A DNA stretch of 64,000 nt from Pseudomonas sp. FP2335 (GTDB lineage: Bacteria > Pseudomonadota > Gammaproteobacteria > Pseudomonadales > Pseudomonadaceae). Under the pieces are notes generated by a model. That model was not told the DNA's origin, ran no database searches, and saw only the letters and a list, made by a program, of their open reading frames with translations. Positions 27,805 through 37,144 of the stretch are shown here, piece after piece. The stretch covers positions 4,671,501-4,735,500 of the forward strand of contig NZ_CP117437.1 in assembly GCF_030687535.1 (NCBI RefSeq). The letters run 5' to 3'. The stretch's first letter is position 1; each line of letters begins with the position of its first letter. A program made the translations under genes and the position numbers.

Positions 27805-28962
27805 TCAACGGCCTTTGAATTGGGCCACATTGTCGGCATGCCCCTGTGCGGGCAATGAAGAAGCAGTGCCCAGACGCTCGCCGGTATTGGCGTCGAACAG
27901 CAATACCTTGGATGGATCAAATTGCAGGGTCAGGGTCTCGCCCACCTGCGGGGCCACGTCGGGCGCCAGGCGGCAGCAGACCTTGGTGTCATTGAGTTGC
28001 ACGAATACCAGGGTGTCCGGGCCGGTCGGTTCGGTGACCTGCACTTCGGCGCGGATGCTCGAACCGTTGCCCTCGCCCGCCGCCAGCAGGATCTGCTCGG
28101 GGCGCAGGCCAAGGATCACGTCACGGTCTTCAAGACCGGCGTCGGTCACGTTCAGCACCAGCTCGCAACGGGCCTGGCCGCTGTCGAGCAGGGCCACCAG
28201 ACGACCGTCCTTGCGTTGCAGGCGCAGGGGCACGAAGTTCATCGGCGGCGAACCGATAAAGCTCGCCACGAACTGGTTGGCCGGGTTGTTGTAGATGTCT
28301 TTCGGCGTGCCGAACTGCTGGATGATGCCGTCCTTCATCACCGCCACTTTGTCGCCCAGGGTCATCGCTTCGATCTGGTCGTGGGTGACGTAGACGGTGG
28401 TGGTTTTCAGACGCTGGTGCATCAGTTTCATTTCGGTGCGCATCTCGACGCGCAGCTTGGCGTCGAGGTTGGACAGCGGTTCATCGAACAGGTAGATCTT
28501 CGGCCGACGTGCAAGGGCGCGGCCCATGGCCACACGCTGTTGCTGGCCACCGGAGAGTTGGCCCGGCTTGCGGTTGAGCAGGTGTTCGATCTGCAACAGC
28601 TTGGCCACGCGCGCCACTTCGGCGTCGATGTCGGCCTGGGGCATCTTGCGGATTTTGAGGCCGAATTCGATGTTCTCGCGCACGCTCATGGTCGGGTATA
28701 GCGCGTAGGACTGGAACACCATGGCGATGTCGCGATCCTTGGGGCTCATGCCGCTGACGTCCTGGTCGCCGATCATGATCGCGCCGCCAGTGATGGTTTC
28801 CAGGCCGGCGATGCAGTTCATCAGCGTGGATTTACCGCAACCCGAAGGGCCGACCAGGATGAGGAATTCGCCTTCCTTGATCGACAGTTCGATGTTCTTC
28901 AAGGTGTCGGGCAGGCCGGGGCCATAGGTCTTGTTTACATTGCGAAGTTCAAGCGTAGCCAT
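27805..28962 (-). CDS. gtsD: Glucose ABC transporter ATPase GtsD
   Basis: 385-residue sugar-transport ATPase of the MalK/UgpC type. Walker A is GPSGCGKST (about 37-45), the signature [15 protein letters not shown] near 135, Walker [13 protein letters not shown] and the H-loop VTHDQ. A C-terminal TOBE regulatory domain runs from about 240. It energises glucose import with GtsB/GtsC and lies 2 bp downstream of gtsC. Confidence 0.95.
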   Translation of the reverse strand: MATLELRNVNKTYGPGLPDTLKNIELSIKEGEFLILVGPSGCGKSTLMNCIAGLETITGGAIMIGDQDVSGMSPKDRDIAMVFQSYALYPTMSVRENIEFGLKIRKMPQADIDAEVARVAKLLQIEHLLNRKPGQLSGGQQQRVAMGRALARRPKIYLFDEPLSNLDAKLRVEMRTEMKLMHQRLKTTTVYVTHDQIEAMTLGDKVAVMKDGIIQQFGTPKDIYNNPANQFVASFIGSPPMNFVPLRLQRKDGRLVALLDSGQARCELVLNVTDAGLEDRDVILGLRPEQILLAAGEGNGSSIRAEVQVTEPTGPDTLVFVQLNDTKVCCRLAPDVAPQVGETLTLQFDPSKVLLFDANTGERLGTASSLPAQGHADNVAQFKGR

Positions 28963-28964
28963 GA

Positions 28965-29810
28965 TTACCCCTTGACCGCGCCGGCCGTGAGGCCGCGCAC
29001 GAAATACTTGCCTGCGATCACATAGACCAGCAGGGTCGGCAGCCCGGCGATCATCGCCGCCGCCATATCCACGTTATATTCCTTGGCCCCGGTGCTGGTG
29101 TTGACCAGGTTGTTCAGCGCCACCGTGATGGGCTGGGAGTCGCCGCTGGAGAACACCACGCCGAACAGGAAGTCGTTCCAGATCTGGGTAAATTGCCAGA
29201 TCAGGCAGACCATGATGATCGGGGTCGACATCGGCAGAATGATCCGACGGAAGATGGTGAAGAAACCTGCACCGTCCAGGCGTGCGGCCTTGACCAGCGC
29301 ATCCGGAATGCTCACGTAGTAGTTACGGAAGAACAGCGTGGTGAACGCCAGCCCGTAGACCACATGGATAAACACCAGGCCGGTGGTGGTGCTGGCCAGG
29401 CCCATCTTGCCAAGGGTGAACGACGCCGGCAGCAGCACGGTCTGGAACGGCAGGAAGCAGCCGAACAACAGCAAGCCGAAGAACAACTGCGAACCTTTGA
29501 AGCGCCAGAACGACAGCACATAGCCGTTCAACGCACCGATGGCGGTGGAGATCAGCACGGCCGGCACAGTGATCTTGATCGAGTTCCAGAAGTAACCGTC
29601 GACCGTGGTCCAGGCCTTGACCCAGCCGATGCCGGTGACCACGGTCGGCCAGCTCAGCAGGTTGCCGTTACTGATGTCATCCGGGGTCTTGAAGCTGGTG
29701 AGCAACATCACCACCAGCGGCACCAGGTACAGCAGCACCGCGAGGATCAGCACCGCGTAGATCGCGACGCGACTCAAGCTGATGGCAGGTTTGGAAGCGA
29801 GACTAGTCAT
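28965..29810 (-). CDS. gtsC: Glucose ABC transporter permease GtsC
   Basis: 281-residue inner-membrane permease with six predicted helices and the EAA loop (LVKAARLDGAGFFTIFRRIILP) that docks with the ATPase. Starts 8 bp inside the end of gtsB, so translation is coupled. Confidence 0.94.
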   Translation of the reverse strand: MTSLASKPAISLSRVAIYAVLILAVLLYLVPLVVMLLTSFKTPDDISNGNLLSWPTVVTGIGWVKAWTTVDGYFWNSIKITVPAVLISTAIGALNGYVLSFWRFKGSQLFFGLLLFGCFLPFQTVLLPASFTLGKMGLASTTTGLVFIHVVYGLAFTTLFFRNYYVSIPDALVKAARLDGAGFFTIFRRIILPMSTPIIMVCLIWQFTQIWNDFLFGVVFSSGDSQPITVALNNLVNTSTGAKEYNVDMAAAMIAGLPTLLVYVIAGKYFVRGLTAGAVKG

Positions 29811-30711
29811 GGCGTTTGGTCCTCAGCTCGGAGTAGAGGTAAGGCACGATGATCGCAAGGATCGCACCGAGCATCAGGATGGCACTGGCCGAGCCCATGC
29901 CCATCTGGCCACGGCTGAAGGTGAACGAGTACATGAACATCGCCGGCAGGTCGGACGAGTAGCCCGGCCCACCTGCGGTCATCGCCGCCACCAGGTCGAA
30001 GCTCTTGATCGCAATGTGCGCCAGGATCATCACGGCACTGAAGAACACCGGACGCAGGCTGGGCAGCACCACGCTCCAGTAGATGCGCGGCAGGCTCGCG
30101 CCATCGATCTGCGCGGCGCGGATGATCGATTGATCAACCCCACGCAGGCCCGCGAGGAACATCGCCATGATGAAACCCGAGGCTTGCCACACCGCGGCGA
30201 TTACCAGGCAATAGACCACGCGATCCGGGTCGATCAGCCAGTCGAGACGGAAGCCTTCCCAGCCCCAGTCCCGCAGGAGTTTGTCCAGGCCCATGCCCGG
30301 GTTGAGCAGCCACTTCCAGGCCGTACCCGTAACGATCATCGAGAGCGCCATCGGGTACAGGTAAATGGTGCGGATAAAACCTTCACGACGGATACGCTGG
30401 TCGAGGAACACCGCCAGCAGAACACCAATCACCAGGGTGATGCCGATAAACATGCCGCCAAACAGCGCCAGGTTTTTGCTTGCGACCCACCAACGGTCGT
30501 TGTCGAACAGGCGCTCATATTGCGCCAACCCCGCCCACTTGTAGCTGGGCAGGAAAGTGGATGTGGTGAACGACAGCACAAACGTCCACAGGATGTAGCC
30601 GTAGAAGCCCACCAGTACGATGAACATGCTCGGCGCCAGCACCAGTTTCGGTAGCCAGCGCTGCAGTGCATCGAACGGCGAGGCTTTGCTGAACACAGCA
30701 ACAGAACTCAT
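29803..30711 (-). CDS. gtsB: Glucose ABC transporter permease GtsB
   Basis: 302-residue permease with six predicted helices and the EAA loop IRAAQIDGASLPRIYWSVVLP. Pairs with GtsC. The ATG at 30711 (MSSVAVFSK) is preferred over the one at 30723. It is separated from gtsA by 101 bp of repeat DNA, which may lower expression of the membrane parts relative to the binding protein. Confidence 0.94.
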   Translation of the reverse strand: MSSVAVFSKASPFDALQRWLPKLVLAPSMFIVLVGFYGYILWTFVLSFTTSTFLPSYKWAGLAQYERLFDNDRWWVASKNLALFGGMFIGITLVIGVLLAVFLDQRIRREGFIRTIYLYPMALSMIVTGTAWKWLLNPGMGLDKLLRDWGWEGFRLDWLIDPDRVVYCLVIAAVWQASGFIMAMFLAGLRGVDQSIIRAAQIDGASLPRIYWSVVLPSLRPVFFSAVMILAHIAIKSFDLVAAMTAGGPGYSSDLPAMFMYSFTFSRGQMGMGSASAILMLGAILAIIVPYLYSELRTKRHD

Positions 30712-30737
30712 GGGGAAATCCAATGAAAGAGTGAGGG

Positions 30738-30812
30738 CAGCTGCAAGTTACAAGCTATAAGCGGCAAGAGAGGTTGCAGACCACTTGCAGCTAATAACTT
30801 GCAGCTTGTCGC
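30738..30812. repeat. GCTTGCAGCT-type repeat, copy 2, between gtsA and gtsB
   Basis: Reiterated TTGCAGCT / AAGCTATAAGC units, able to fold, filling the gtsA-gtsB gap up to the gtsA stop codon. Related to 3968-4042 in the opposite orientation. Could stabilise the gtsA part of the transcript, as REP-like elements do between binding-protein and permease genes. Confidence 0.5.
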
Positions 30813-32099
30813 TTACTTGGCCGACTTGATCGCAGCGCCCAGTTTCTTGGCGGTGTCGGCCGGGTCGGCTTTCGGGTCATTGAGGAAGTTGGTCACGACA
30901 TCAAAGAACGCGCCTTGCACCGCCAGGTTGGTGGCCATGTTGTGCGCCATGCTTGGCTGCAGGCCACCGGTCTTGGCGTCGGCCAGGAAGTCCTTGGCAG
31001 CGGTCTGGGCGCAGGAGTCGAAGCCGAGCTTGTCCATGTTGTTCAACATGTCGTTACGCACCGGGATCGAGCCTTTGTTGATGCTGAAGACCTTCTGGAA
31101 GTTTTCACCCAGCACGACTTTGGCAATGTCCTGCTGGCCAGCGGCAGTGCCTTTGTCTTTCTGCTTGAACACCGCCAGGGAGTCGATGTTGTAGGTGAAA
31201 GCTTTCTCGGTGCCAGGGAAGGCGACGCACTCGTAGTCCTTGCCCGCGACTTTCTTGGCGGCGGTCCACTCGGACTTGGCCCAGTCACCCATGATCTGCA
31301 TGCCGGCCTTGCCGTTGATGACTTTACCGGCTTCGAGGTTCCAGTCCTGGCCTTTGCCGTCGACGTCCATATAGGTCGCGACTTTTTTCAGCTCGGTGAG
31401 CGACTTGACCATTTCCGGGCCCGTCAGCGCAGCGTTGTCCAGGTCGACCAGGGCTTTCTTGTAGCCGTCGGCTCCCATCACCGACAGGACGACGGCTTCG
31501 AACACGGTGCTGTCCTGCCAAGGCTGGCCGCCGTGGGCGAGCGGAATGAAACCGGCAGCCTTGAGCTTGTCGCCGGCTGCGTAGAATTCTTCGAGGGTGG
31601 TCGGGTTCTTGGTGATGCCGGCTTTCTTGAAGACTTCCGGGTTGATCCACAGCCAGTTGACGCGGTGGATGTTCACAGGTACGGCGACGTAGTCACCGTC
31701 GAACTTCACGGTATCGGAGACTTTTTTGTCGAGCAGGGAATCCCACTTTTCGTCTTTGGCCACGCCTTTCAAGACGTCGGTGTCGAGCAGGCCAGTGGAC
31801 GCCCATTCCTGGATGTCGGGACCTTTGATCTGGGCAACGCCGGGCGGGTTGCCCGCAACTGCGCGGCTTTTCAGCACAGTCATGGCCGTGGCACCACCGC
31901 CACCAGCGACGGCACCGTCTTTCCAGGTGAAACCGTCTTTCTCAACTTGGGCCTTCAGGACATCCACTGCCGCTTTCTCACCGCCAGAGGTCCACCAATG
32001 CACCACTTCAACCGTACCTTTGGAGTCGGCGGCAAATGCACTGAGGGGAAACAACGAGGCAATGGAAATAGCGACGGCGAGGCGATTAATCGCGTTCAT
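30813..32099 (-). CDS. gtsA: Periplasmic glucose-binding protein GtsA
   Basis: 428-residue extracellular solute-binding protein family 1, with a signal peptide cleaved about after residue 23 (SLFPLSAFA). [13 protein letters not shown] at the mature N-terminus and W-rich sugar-binding segments are typical. It binds glucose (mannose as well in some strains) and delivers it to GtsBCD. First gene of gtsABCD-oprB. The leader holds an Hfq/Crc motif, and the promoter carries a palindrome shared with the AGE epimerase gene upstream. Confidence 0.95.
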   Translation of the reverse strand: MNAINRLAVAISIASLFPLSAFAADSKGTVEVVHWWTSGGEKAAVDVLKAQVEKDGFTWKDGAVAGGGGATAMTVLKSRAVAGNPPGVAQIKGPDIQEWASTGLLDTDVLKGVAKDEKWDSLLDKKVSDTVKFDGDYVAVPVNIHRVNWLWINPEVFKKAGITKNPTTLEEFYAAGDKLKAAGFIPLAHGGQPWQDSTVFEAVVLSVMGADGYKKALVDLDNAALTGPEMVKSLTELKKVATYMDVDGKGQDWNLEAGKVINGKAGMQIMGDWAKSEWTAAKKVAGKDYECVAFPGTEKAFTYNIDSLAVFKQKDKGTAAGQQDIAKVVLGENFQKVFSINKGSIPVRNDMLNNMDKLGFDSCAQTAAKDFLADAKTGGLQPSMAHNMATNLAVQGAFFDVVTNFLNDPKADPADTAKKLGAAIKSAK

Positions 32100-32113
32100 C
32101 TGAGTACCTTTTT

Positions 32114-32121
32114 TTGTTGTT
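32114..32121 (-). promoter_or_regulatory. Hfq/Crc-type CA motif in the gtsA leader
   Basis: AACAACAA on the coding strand, just 5' of the A-rich stretch and AAGG ribosome site of gtsA; matches AAnAAnAA. Confidence 0.5.
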
Positions 32122-32152
32122 ATGCATGCAAGTCTAGAGCTTGCGCTGCACG

Positions 32153-32220
32153 GAGTTTAAACATGGATATTTAGGGCGCAGGTAACAAAGGGACGTACAA
32201 ATGTCACCAGCTGGTGACAT
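32153..32220 (-). promoter_or_regulatory. gtsA promoter module with perfect palindrome
   Basis: Contains the perfect 20-bp palindrome ATGTCACCAGCTGGTGACAT (32201-32220), then GGTAAC (32181-32186), then GGAGTTTAAAC (32153-32163), whose complement supplies a possible -10. The same three blocks recur with identical spacing at 33496-33563. The stop codon of the AGE gene lies inside the palindrome. No -35 hexamer is evident, suggesting activator dependence. GltR or another sugar regulator is a candidate. Confidence 0.6.
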
Positions 32221-33463
32221 AAGACCCCGCCCCCAATGCACTGGCCATGCTTGGCGCCAACGGTAGCGCAGGCAGCAGCACCGCTTGCCAGGCATGGTAC
32301 AGGTCCGGCTTGCCAGCCCAGATCGTGCTGCTGGGTTGGTTGCGCGGGCTGAGCTCGTGGTGCCAGCTGCCGTGGATGCGGTCGATGAAATGGGTTTCGC
32401 AGAACTCCCAGAAACGCCGATACCAGGTTTCGTAGTGCAACTCACCGGTGCGTTTGAGCAAGGCCTGAGCTGCGGCGCTGGCTTCGGCGTGGGTCCAGTG
32501 CAGGCGCTCACGCACCACCGGGCGCTGGTTCCAGTCCAGGGTGTAGACGATGCCGGGCGCACCATCGACCGCCCAAGCGTATTCGCAGGCGCTGGCGAAC
32601 AGGCCTTTGGCGTCGGTCAACAACCAGTCCGGCGTGACCAACCCAGCGCGCAGGCGCGAGGCCTCCAGGTGCAGCACCAGCCGCGCCCACTCGAACCCAT
32701 GGCCAGGAGTGATGCCGTAGGGGCGGAAGCCGTCGGCGCGATTGTCTTCGTTGTAATCCAGCAGGGGCTGCCAGTGGGCGTCGAAATGTTCGATCACCAT
32801 GTACTGGTTGCCGGCGGCGTGGGTATGGATCACCCGCTCGACGATCCGCAGCGCACGGTCCAGCCAACGCGTGTCACCGGTTACATCGGCCAGGGCGAGG
32901 AAGGCCTCGGTGGCGTGCATGTTGCTGTTGGCGCCGCGATAGGCTTCGACGCCACTCCAATCCTGGGCAAAGGTTTCGAGCATGACGCCCTCCTCCTCGT
33001 TCCAGAAGCACTGGTCGATGATGTGGATCGCGTCGTTTAGCAGGGCCTGGGCACCGGGAACGCCGGCCACCACCGCGGAGCTGGCAGCCAGGGCGACAAA
33101 GGCGTGCAGGTAAGCAGCCTTGCCACGGTTGCCATCGAGGGCGCGGGGCGTGGCGAACCAGCCACCGTGCTGCGCATCCTTCAGCGGACCATTGAGGGCC
33201 GCGACACCGTGGGCCACCCACTCGGCGTAACCCGGCAGGCCAAGGGCGTAGGCCATGGCAAAGCTGTGGGTCATACGGGCAGTGTTCATGGTTTCGGCGT
33301 GGGCATCGGCCGGCAATTGGCCTCTGTCGTCCAGGTTGCCGAAACCGTCGGGCAGGCGCGCGGCCTTGGCGAATGCCAACAGACGCTGGCCTTCGGCGGC
33401 AAGCCAGGCGTGATGGGCAGGCGCGTTCAGCCAACTGCTGGCAGGCAGTGGTTGGGTGGTCAT
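32204..33463 (-). CDS. AGE-family sugar epimerase/isomerase
   Basis: 419-residue (alpha/alpha)6-barrel protein of the N-acylglucosamine 2-epimerase superfamily, YihS/mannose-isomerase branch. Conserved pieces include NTARMTHSFAMAY, HGGWFATP, NSNMHATEAFLAL, GHGFEWARL and FIDRIHGSWHHELS; the His residues in HGFEWARL and GSWHHEL are the likely catalytic pair. It probably interconverts glucose/mannose/fructose-type sugars in the cytoplasm. It is immediately upstream of gtsABCD on the same strand and carries its own copy of the gtsA promoter module. In P. aeruginosa this position is held by the gltR/gtrS regulators. Confidence 0.88.
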   Translation of the reverse strand: MTTQPLPASSWLNAPAHHAWLAAEGQRLLAFAKAARLPDGFGNLDDRGQLPADAHAETMNTARMTHSFAMAYALGLPGYAEWVAHGVAALNGPLKDAQHGGWFATPRALDGNRGKAAYLHAFVALAASSAVVAGVPGAQALLNDAIHIIDQCFWNEEEGVMLETFAQDWSGVEAYRGANSNMHATEAFLALADVTGDTRWLDRALRIVERVIHTHAAGNQYMVIEHFDAHWQPLLDYNEDNRADGFRPYGITPGHGFEWARLVLHLEASRLRAGLVTPDWLLTDAKGLFASACEYAWAVDGAPGIVYTLDWNQRPVVRERLHWTHAEASAAAQALLKRTGELHYETWYRRFWEFCETHFIDRIHGSWHHELSPRNQPSSTIWAGKPDLYHAWQAVLLPALPLAPSMASALGAGSYVTSW

Positions 33464-33472
33464 GGGTGGCCC

Positions 33473-33483
33473 TTATTATTGTT
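33473..33483 (-). promoter_or_regulatory. Hfq/Crc-type CA motifs in the AGE leader
   Basis: AACAATAATAA on the coding strand, overlapping AAnAAnAA matches, lie just before AAGGGCC and the ATG. Confidence 0.5.
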
Positions 33484-33495
33484 TATGGGGTGACC

Positions 33496-33563
33496 GGAGT
33501 CTAAACAAGGGGGCCGTGGGGGCAAGTAACGAAGGGGATGGGAAATGTCACCAGGCGGTGACA
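33496..33563 (-). promoter_or_regulatory. Second copy of the gtsA-type promoter module
   Basis: Near-palindrome TGTCACCAGGCGGTGACA (33546-33563), AGTAAC (33525-33530) and GGAGTCTAAAC (33496-33506), with the same distances as in 32153-32220. Lies 33 bp upstream of the AGE start. Confidence 0.6.
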
Positions 33564-33603
33564 ATGAGACCAAGAGCACTATTTAACTCCTGGCCCCAGT
33601 GCA

Positions 33604-33699
33604 AAATGTGGGAGCGGGCTTGCTCGCGAAAGCAGTGGGTCAGTCAACGGATTCATTGGCTGATTCAACGCTTTCGCGAGCAAGCCCGCTCCCACATTT
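33604..33699. repeat. REPIN upstream of the glucose block
   Basis: AAATGTGGGAGCGGGCTTGC and inverse with GCGAAAGC inner arms, between the AGE promoter and the 33734 gene; a plausible recombination point given the altered gene order. Confidence 0.85.
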
Positions 33700-33733
33700 G
33701 GATCGGTTTACACGCCTGTTGTCTCAGGTGTGA

Positions 33734-34579
33734 TCACTGCCCCAGCGGGGTGACCCTGGCCGGTGCATTCAGTTGCTGCTGCAGGTTCTGCACCTGGCTC
33801 TGCAAGGTGGTGATGTTGCGGGTGGTCTGGATGCGGAACACATCAAACTCTTTATTGGTCGGCGCATCGCTGCTGGCCGGCTGGTTTTCCTGGGCGCTCT
33901 TGAGCACCACCAGGTCCTGCTCCAGACGAGCAATGGCCGCGCTTGGGTTGCCTTGTTTCTTCAGTGCAGCCACATCGGCGGCCAGCTCCTTGAACTCGGC
34001 ATCGCGCTTGGCCGCCTCACCTTGTGCCGCCTTCAAGCCTGCCACGGCGTCGGTCAAGGCCTGCACCTGGCCTTGCAGCTTGCTGTTGGCGCTCGACAGT
34101 TCGGTGGTGCTGGCGGTCATGGTCGCCAGGCGCTTGTCGAGCTCGGTGGCCTGGCCGGCCACGCCGACCTGCTGCTTGCCCTGCTCCAGCAACTGGGTCT
34201 CCAACTGGCGGATCTGCAACTTCAACGCTTCACTGCCGTTGTTCACACTGGCCTCACTGGCGACGACCTTGCCGGAAATATCCTGCAGGCGCCCCGCCGC
34301 TTCTTCGCTGATGCGCGCAAAGCTTTCCTGGGTGGCGACCAGTTGCTGCCCCATCAGGGAAATCTGCTGGAAGCTCCACCAGGCCAGCCCGGCGAAGGCG
34401 AAGAGCAGCGCGCCGATCAGGGCCCACAATGGCCCGGTGCTGGCGCTCTTGACCTTGACCACCTTTGTGTTGCGCGAACGCACCGAGGTGGCGGGAGTCG
34501 GTTCGAAATCATCGTCATCCCCTACATCGGCGCGCAGGCTGGGAACGTCGTCGAAATCGTCTTTGGCATCGTTACGCAT
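33734..34579 (-). CDS. Membrane-anchored coiled-coil protein of unknown function
   Basis: 281 residues. An acidic cytoplasmic N-terminus (DDFDDVPSL...DDDDFEPTP) precedes a single transmembrane helix at about 49-70 (GPLWALIGALLFAFAGLAWWSF). The rest is a long periplasmic coiled coil from about 75 to 215 rich in Q/E/A/L, with a short C-terminal helix. Homologues are, as I recall, conserved in Pseudomonas as hypothetical proteins. A structural or scaffolding role in the envelope is plausible. Unrelated by function to its neighbours as far as can be seen. Confidence 0.78.
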   Translation of the reverse strand: MRNDAKDDFDDVPSLRADVGDDDDFEPTPATSVRSRNTKVVKVKSASTGPLWALIGALLFAFAGLAWWSFQQISLMGQQLVATQESFARISEEAAGRLQDISGKVVASEASVNNGSEALKLQIRQLETQLLEQGKQQVGVAGQATELDKRLATMTASTTELSSANSKLQGQVQALTDAVAGLKAAQGEAAKRDAEFKELAADVAALKKQGNPSAAIARLEQDLVVLKSAQENQPASSDAPTNKEFDVFRIQTTRNITTLQSQVQNLQQQLNAPARVTPLGQ

Positions 34580-34693
34580 GAATCAACCCTGAATCGGTGA
34601 GGTGGCGAGCGACGGGAGTATAAACCGCAGTCCTGTCGCTCTGATCGACCCGGAACCACGAATTCGGTTCCCGATGTGTTGCCTGTTGTGACC

Positions 34694-35692
34694 TTACTTG
34701 AGCCCCGAATCCTGGGCCTTCCACCAGCTGCAGAACTCGTCGAGGGCGGTCCATAGGCTGACCTTGGGCTCGTAGTCCAGATAATGCCTGGCACGGCTGA
34801 TGTCGAGGGTGAAATCTTTGTTCATCACTTGCATGCCCAGGCGCGACAGCGCCGGTTCCGGGCGGCCGGGCCATATCGCGCAGAACGCTTCGTTCAACGC
34901 CGCAACGCCGTAGGACAAACCGTAGGACCGGTAACACTTCACCTGCGGCAGTTCCATTTGACGCATCACATAGTTCACCACATCCCACACCGGCACCGGG
35001 GCACCGTTGCTGATGTTGTAGGCCTTGCCCAACGCCGAACCTGTGGCGAGCAAACTGCTGAGCAGCGCTTCGTTGAGGTTGTGCACGCTGGTGAAATCAA
35101 CTTTGTTCAAACCGTCGCCGACGATGGCCAGGCGGTTCTTGCGCTGCATTTTCAACAGGCGCGGGAAGATACTCATGTCGCCGGCGCCCGTCACGAAACG
35201 CGGGCGCAGCGCCAGCACTTCGAGGCCAAACTCCTGGGCGCCGAACACCTTCTGCTCGGCCAGGTATTTGGTCGCGGCGTAAGGATGCTTGAAACGCTTG
35301 GGGACTTGCTCTTCGGTCAACCCCAGGTGGTCGCGCCCATCAAAGTAGATCGACGGCGACGACAGGTGCACCAACCGGCCGACACGCTGTTTAAGGCAGG
35401 CCTCGACGACGTTTTCAGTCACCAGCACATTGCCCTGGTAGAAGTCCTGATACTTGCCCCACAACCCGACGGCGCCCGCGCAATGCACCACGGCTTCAAC
35501 GTCGCGGCACAGTTCGCGTACCAGGTCGGCATCATTCAAATCACCCTGGATAAACTCGGCACCGCGCCTGACCAGGTGCTCCACACCTTCGGCGCGTCGC
35601 CCGTTGACCCGCACGTCGAGGCCCTGCTCCAGAGCGAAACGCGCAAAGCGTCCGCCGATGAAGCCGCTTGCGCCGGTGACCAGAATTTTCAT
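34694..35692 (-). CDS. NAD-dependent epimerase/dehydratase (3-beta-HSD-like)
   Basis: 332-residue extended short-chain dehydrogenase. Rossmann motif TGASGFIGG at 6-14, active-site HLSSPSIYFDG and YAATK (Tyr/Lys pair) near 137-141, and an LRPRFVTGAGD segment. Resembles the 3-beta-hydroxysteroid dehydrogenase/OleD-type group rather than sugar-nucleotide epimerases. Monocistronic; substrate unknown. Confidence 0.85.
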   Translation of the reverse strand: MKILVTGASGFIGGRFARFALEQGLDVRVNGRRAEGVEHLVRRGAEFIQGDLNDADLVRELCRDVEAVVHCAGAVGLWGKYQDFYQGNVLVTENVVEACLKQRVGRLVHLSSPSIYFDGRDHLGLTEEQVPKRFKHPYAATKYLAEQKVFGAQEFGLEVLALRPRFVTGAGDMSIFPRLLKMQRKNRLAIVGDGLNKVDFTSVHNLNEALLSSLLATGSALGKAYNISNGAPVPVWDVVNYVMRQMELPQVKCYRSYGLSYGVAALNEAFCAIWPGRPEPALSRLGMQVMNKDFTLDISRARHYLDYEPKVSLWTALDEFCSWWKAQDSGLK

Positions 35693-35744
35693 GTATTACC
35701 CCATGTTCTTTCATTTTTCATCGCTGTTGCCTTGACGCCCGCTG

Positions 35745-36638
35745 TCAGTCCAACGGCACCAGCCATTGGCCACACGCCTGGGCCAGATGGTCGGTCAACA
35801 AGCCCAGCAGTTGCCCGCCACTGCGCCAATGATGCCAGTACAGCGGCACATCGATGGGCTTATCTGGCAATAACTCCACCAGCACGCCCTTTTCCAACTG
35901 GTCGCGCACCTGTAATTCCGGCACTAGGCCCCAACCGAGCCCGGCCTCCGTCAGGCGGATGAAGCCTTCGGAAGATGGGCATAAATGGTGTTCGAAACCA
36001 CCGTCCACACCAAGCGAAGCCAGGTAACGGTGTTGCAGGAAATCATCCGGACCGAACACCAGCGCCGGAGTGCGCGCCAGTTGATCGGCACGTACCCCTC
36101 CGGGAAAGTGCCGGGCGATAAACGCCGGACTGGCCAGCGCACGATAGCGCATGGCGCCGAGCAACAAGCTGCGGGCCCCGGCTACCGGGCGCTCGCTGGC
36201 GCAGATACAGGCCGCCACTTCACCGGCGCGCATGCGTTTGAGGCCGACGGTCTGATCCTCCACCACCAGGTCCAGCAGCAAATGCTGCTCGGCGCAAAAC
36301 GCGCTGACCGCCTCGGCCCACCAGGTGGCAAGGCTGTCGGCGTTCAAGGCGATGCGCAGGCGTTCGGGCATGCCCTCTGCGTCCAGCGCCGGCACCTGGC
36401 TTTGCAGGTCGCGCTCCAGCAGGCGCACCTGTTGCACATGGTTAAGCAGGCGCCGGCCGATGTCGGTGGGCGTCGGCGGCGTGGCTCGCACCAGCACCGG
36501 CTGGCCGATGCGTGCTTCAAGCAGCTTGATGCGCTGGGAAATCGCCGATTGCGACAACCCCAGCACCTGGGCGCCGCGTTCAAAGCCGGCCTGTTCCACC
36601 ACCGCTGCCAGGGCGGAAAGCAATTTATAGTCGAACAT
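35745..36638 (-). CDS. argP: LysR-family regulator ArgP (IciA/LysG)
   Basis: 297-residue LysR protein beginning MFDYKLLSALAAVVEQAGFERGAQVLGLSQSAISQRIK, the characteristic ArgP N-terminus. In other bacteria ArgP senses lysine/arginine and activates the exporter gene argO/lysE. Here it is divergent from an ACT-domain gene and lysE, so the same circuit is likely. An effector domain spans about 90-290. Confidence 0.92.
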   Translation of the reverse strand: MFDYKLLSALAAVVEQAGFERGAQVLGLSQSAISQRIKLLEARIGQPVLVRATPPTPTDIGRRLLNHVQQVRLLERDLQSQVPALDAEGMPERLRIALNADSLATWWAEAVSAFCAEQHLLLDLVVEDQTVGLKRMRAGEVAACICASERPVAGARSLLLGAMRYRALASPAFIARHFPGGVRADQLARTPALVFGPDDFLQHRYLASLGVDGGFEHHLCPSSEGFIRLTEAGLGWGLVPELQVRDQLEKGVLVELLPDKPIDVPLYWHHWRSGGQLLGLLTDHLAQACGQWLVPLD

Positions 36639-36737
36639 CAGTTTCTCTAATGAGCGATCAGCAATATTGGTTTTTCTTATACAGCTTCGCCCGTGAGAAT
36701 GACCAGCATTGCTTCTCTCTATTCAAGGAATTCTCAC

Positions 36738-37139
36738 ATGACTGGCGAAACCGCCCTGGCGACCCTGCTAAGTAGCATGAGCCCGCAGTTGAATGACGGC
36801 GACTATGTGTTCTGCACCCTGCCCGACCACCGCATCCCGGCGGGCTGTGAAGTGATCGGCAGCTTTCGCGAACAGGAAGGCCTGACGCTGATTGTCAAGC
36901 GCGAGCAAGCCGAACAGGCAGGATTGCAGTTCGACTACGTGGCCGCCTGGATCACCTTGAACGTGCATTCGTCCCTGGAGGCTGTCGGCCTCACCGCCGC
37001 CTTTGCCAGCGCGCTGGGCCAGGCCGGAATCAGCTGCAATGTGATTGCCGGCTATTACCACGATCACCTGTTCGTCGGCCGCGCCGATGCCGAGCGTGCC
37101 TTGCAGGTATTACGGCAACTGGCGGCGGACGCGGAGTAA
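36738..37139 (+). CDS. ACT-domain protein (DUF2241-type)
   Basis: 133-residue protein with two ACT-like halves (about 15-65 and 70-130). Recognisable text includes LNDGDYVFCTLPD and GISCNVIAGYYHDHLFV. ACT domains usually bind amino acids. Placed between argP and lysE, 5 bp before lysE, it may sense basic amino acids for the exporter. The ATG at 36738 has AAGGAA nine bases upstream. Confidence 0.87.
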   Translation: MTGETALATLLSSMSPQLNDGDYVFCTLPDHRIPAGCEVIGSFREQEGLTLIVKREQAEQAGLQFDYVAAWITLNVHSSLEAVGLTAAFASALGQAGISCNVIAGYYHDHLFVGRADAERALQVLRQLAADAE

Positions 37140-37144
37140 ATCCT

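Noticed and set aside
34653-34676. Inverted repeat CGGAACC ... GGTTCCC between two genes
   Set aside because: Short, no T-run, no repeat elsewhere; likely incidental.
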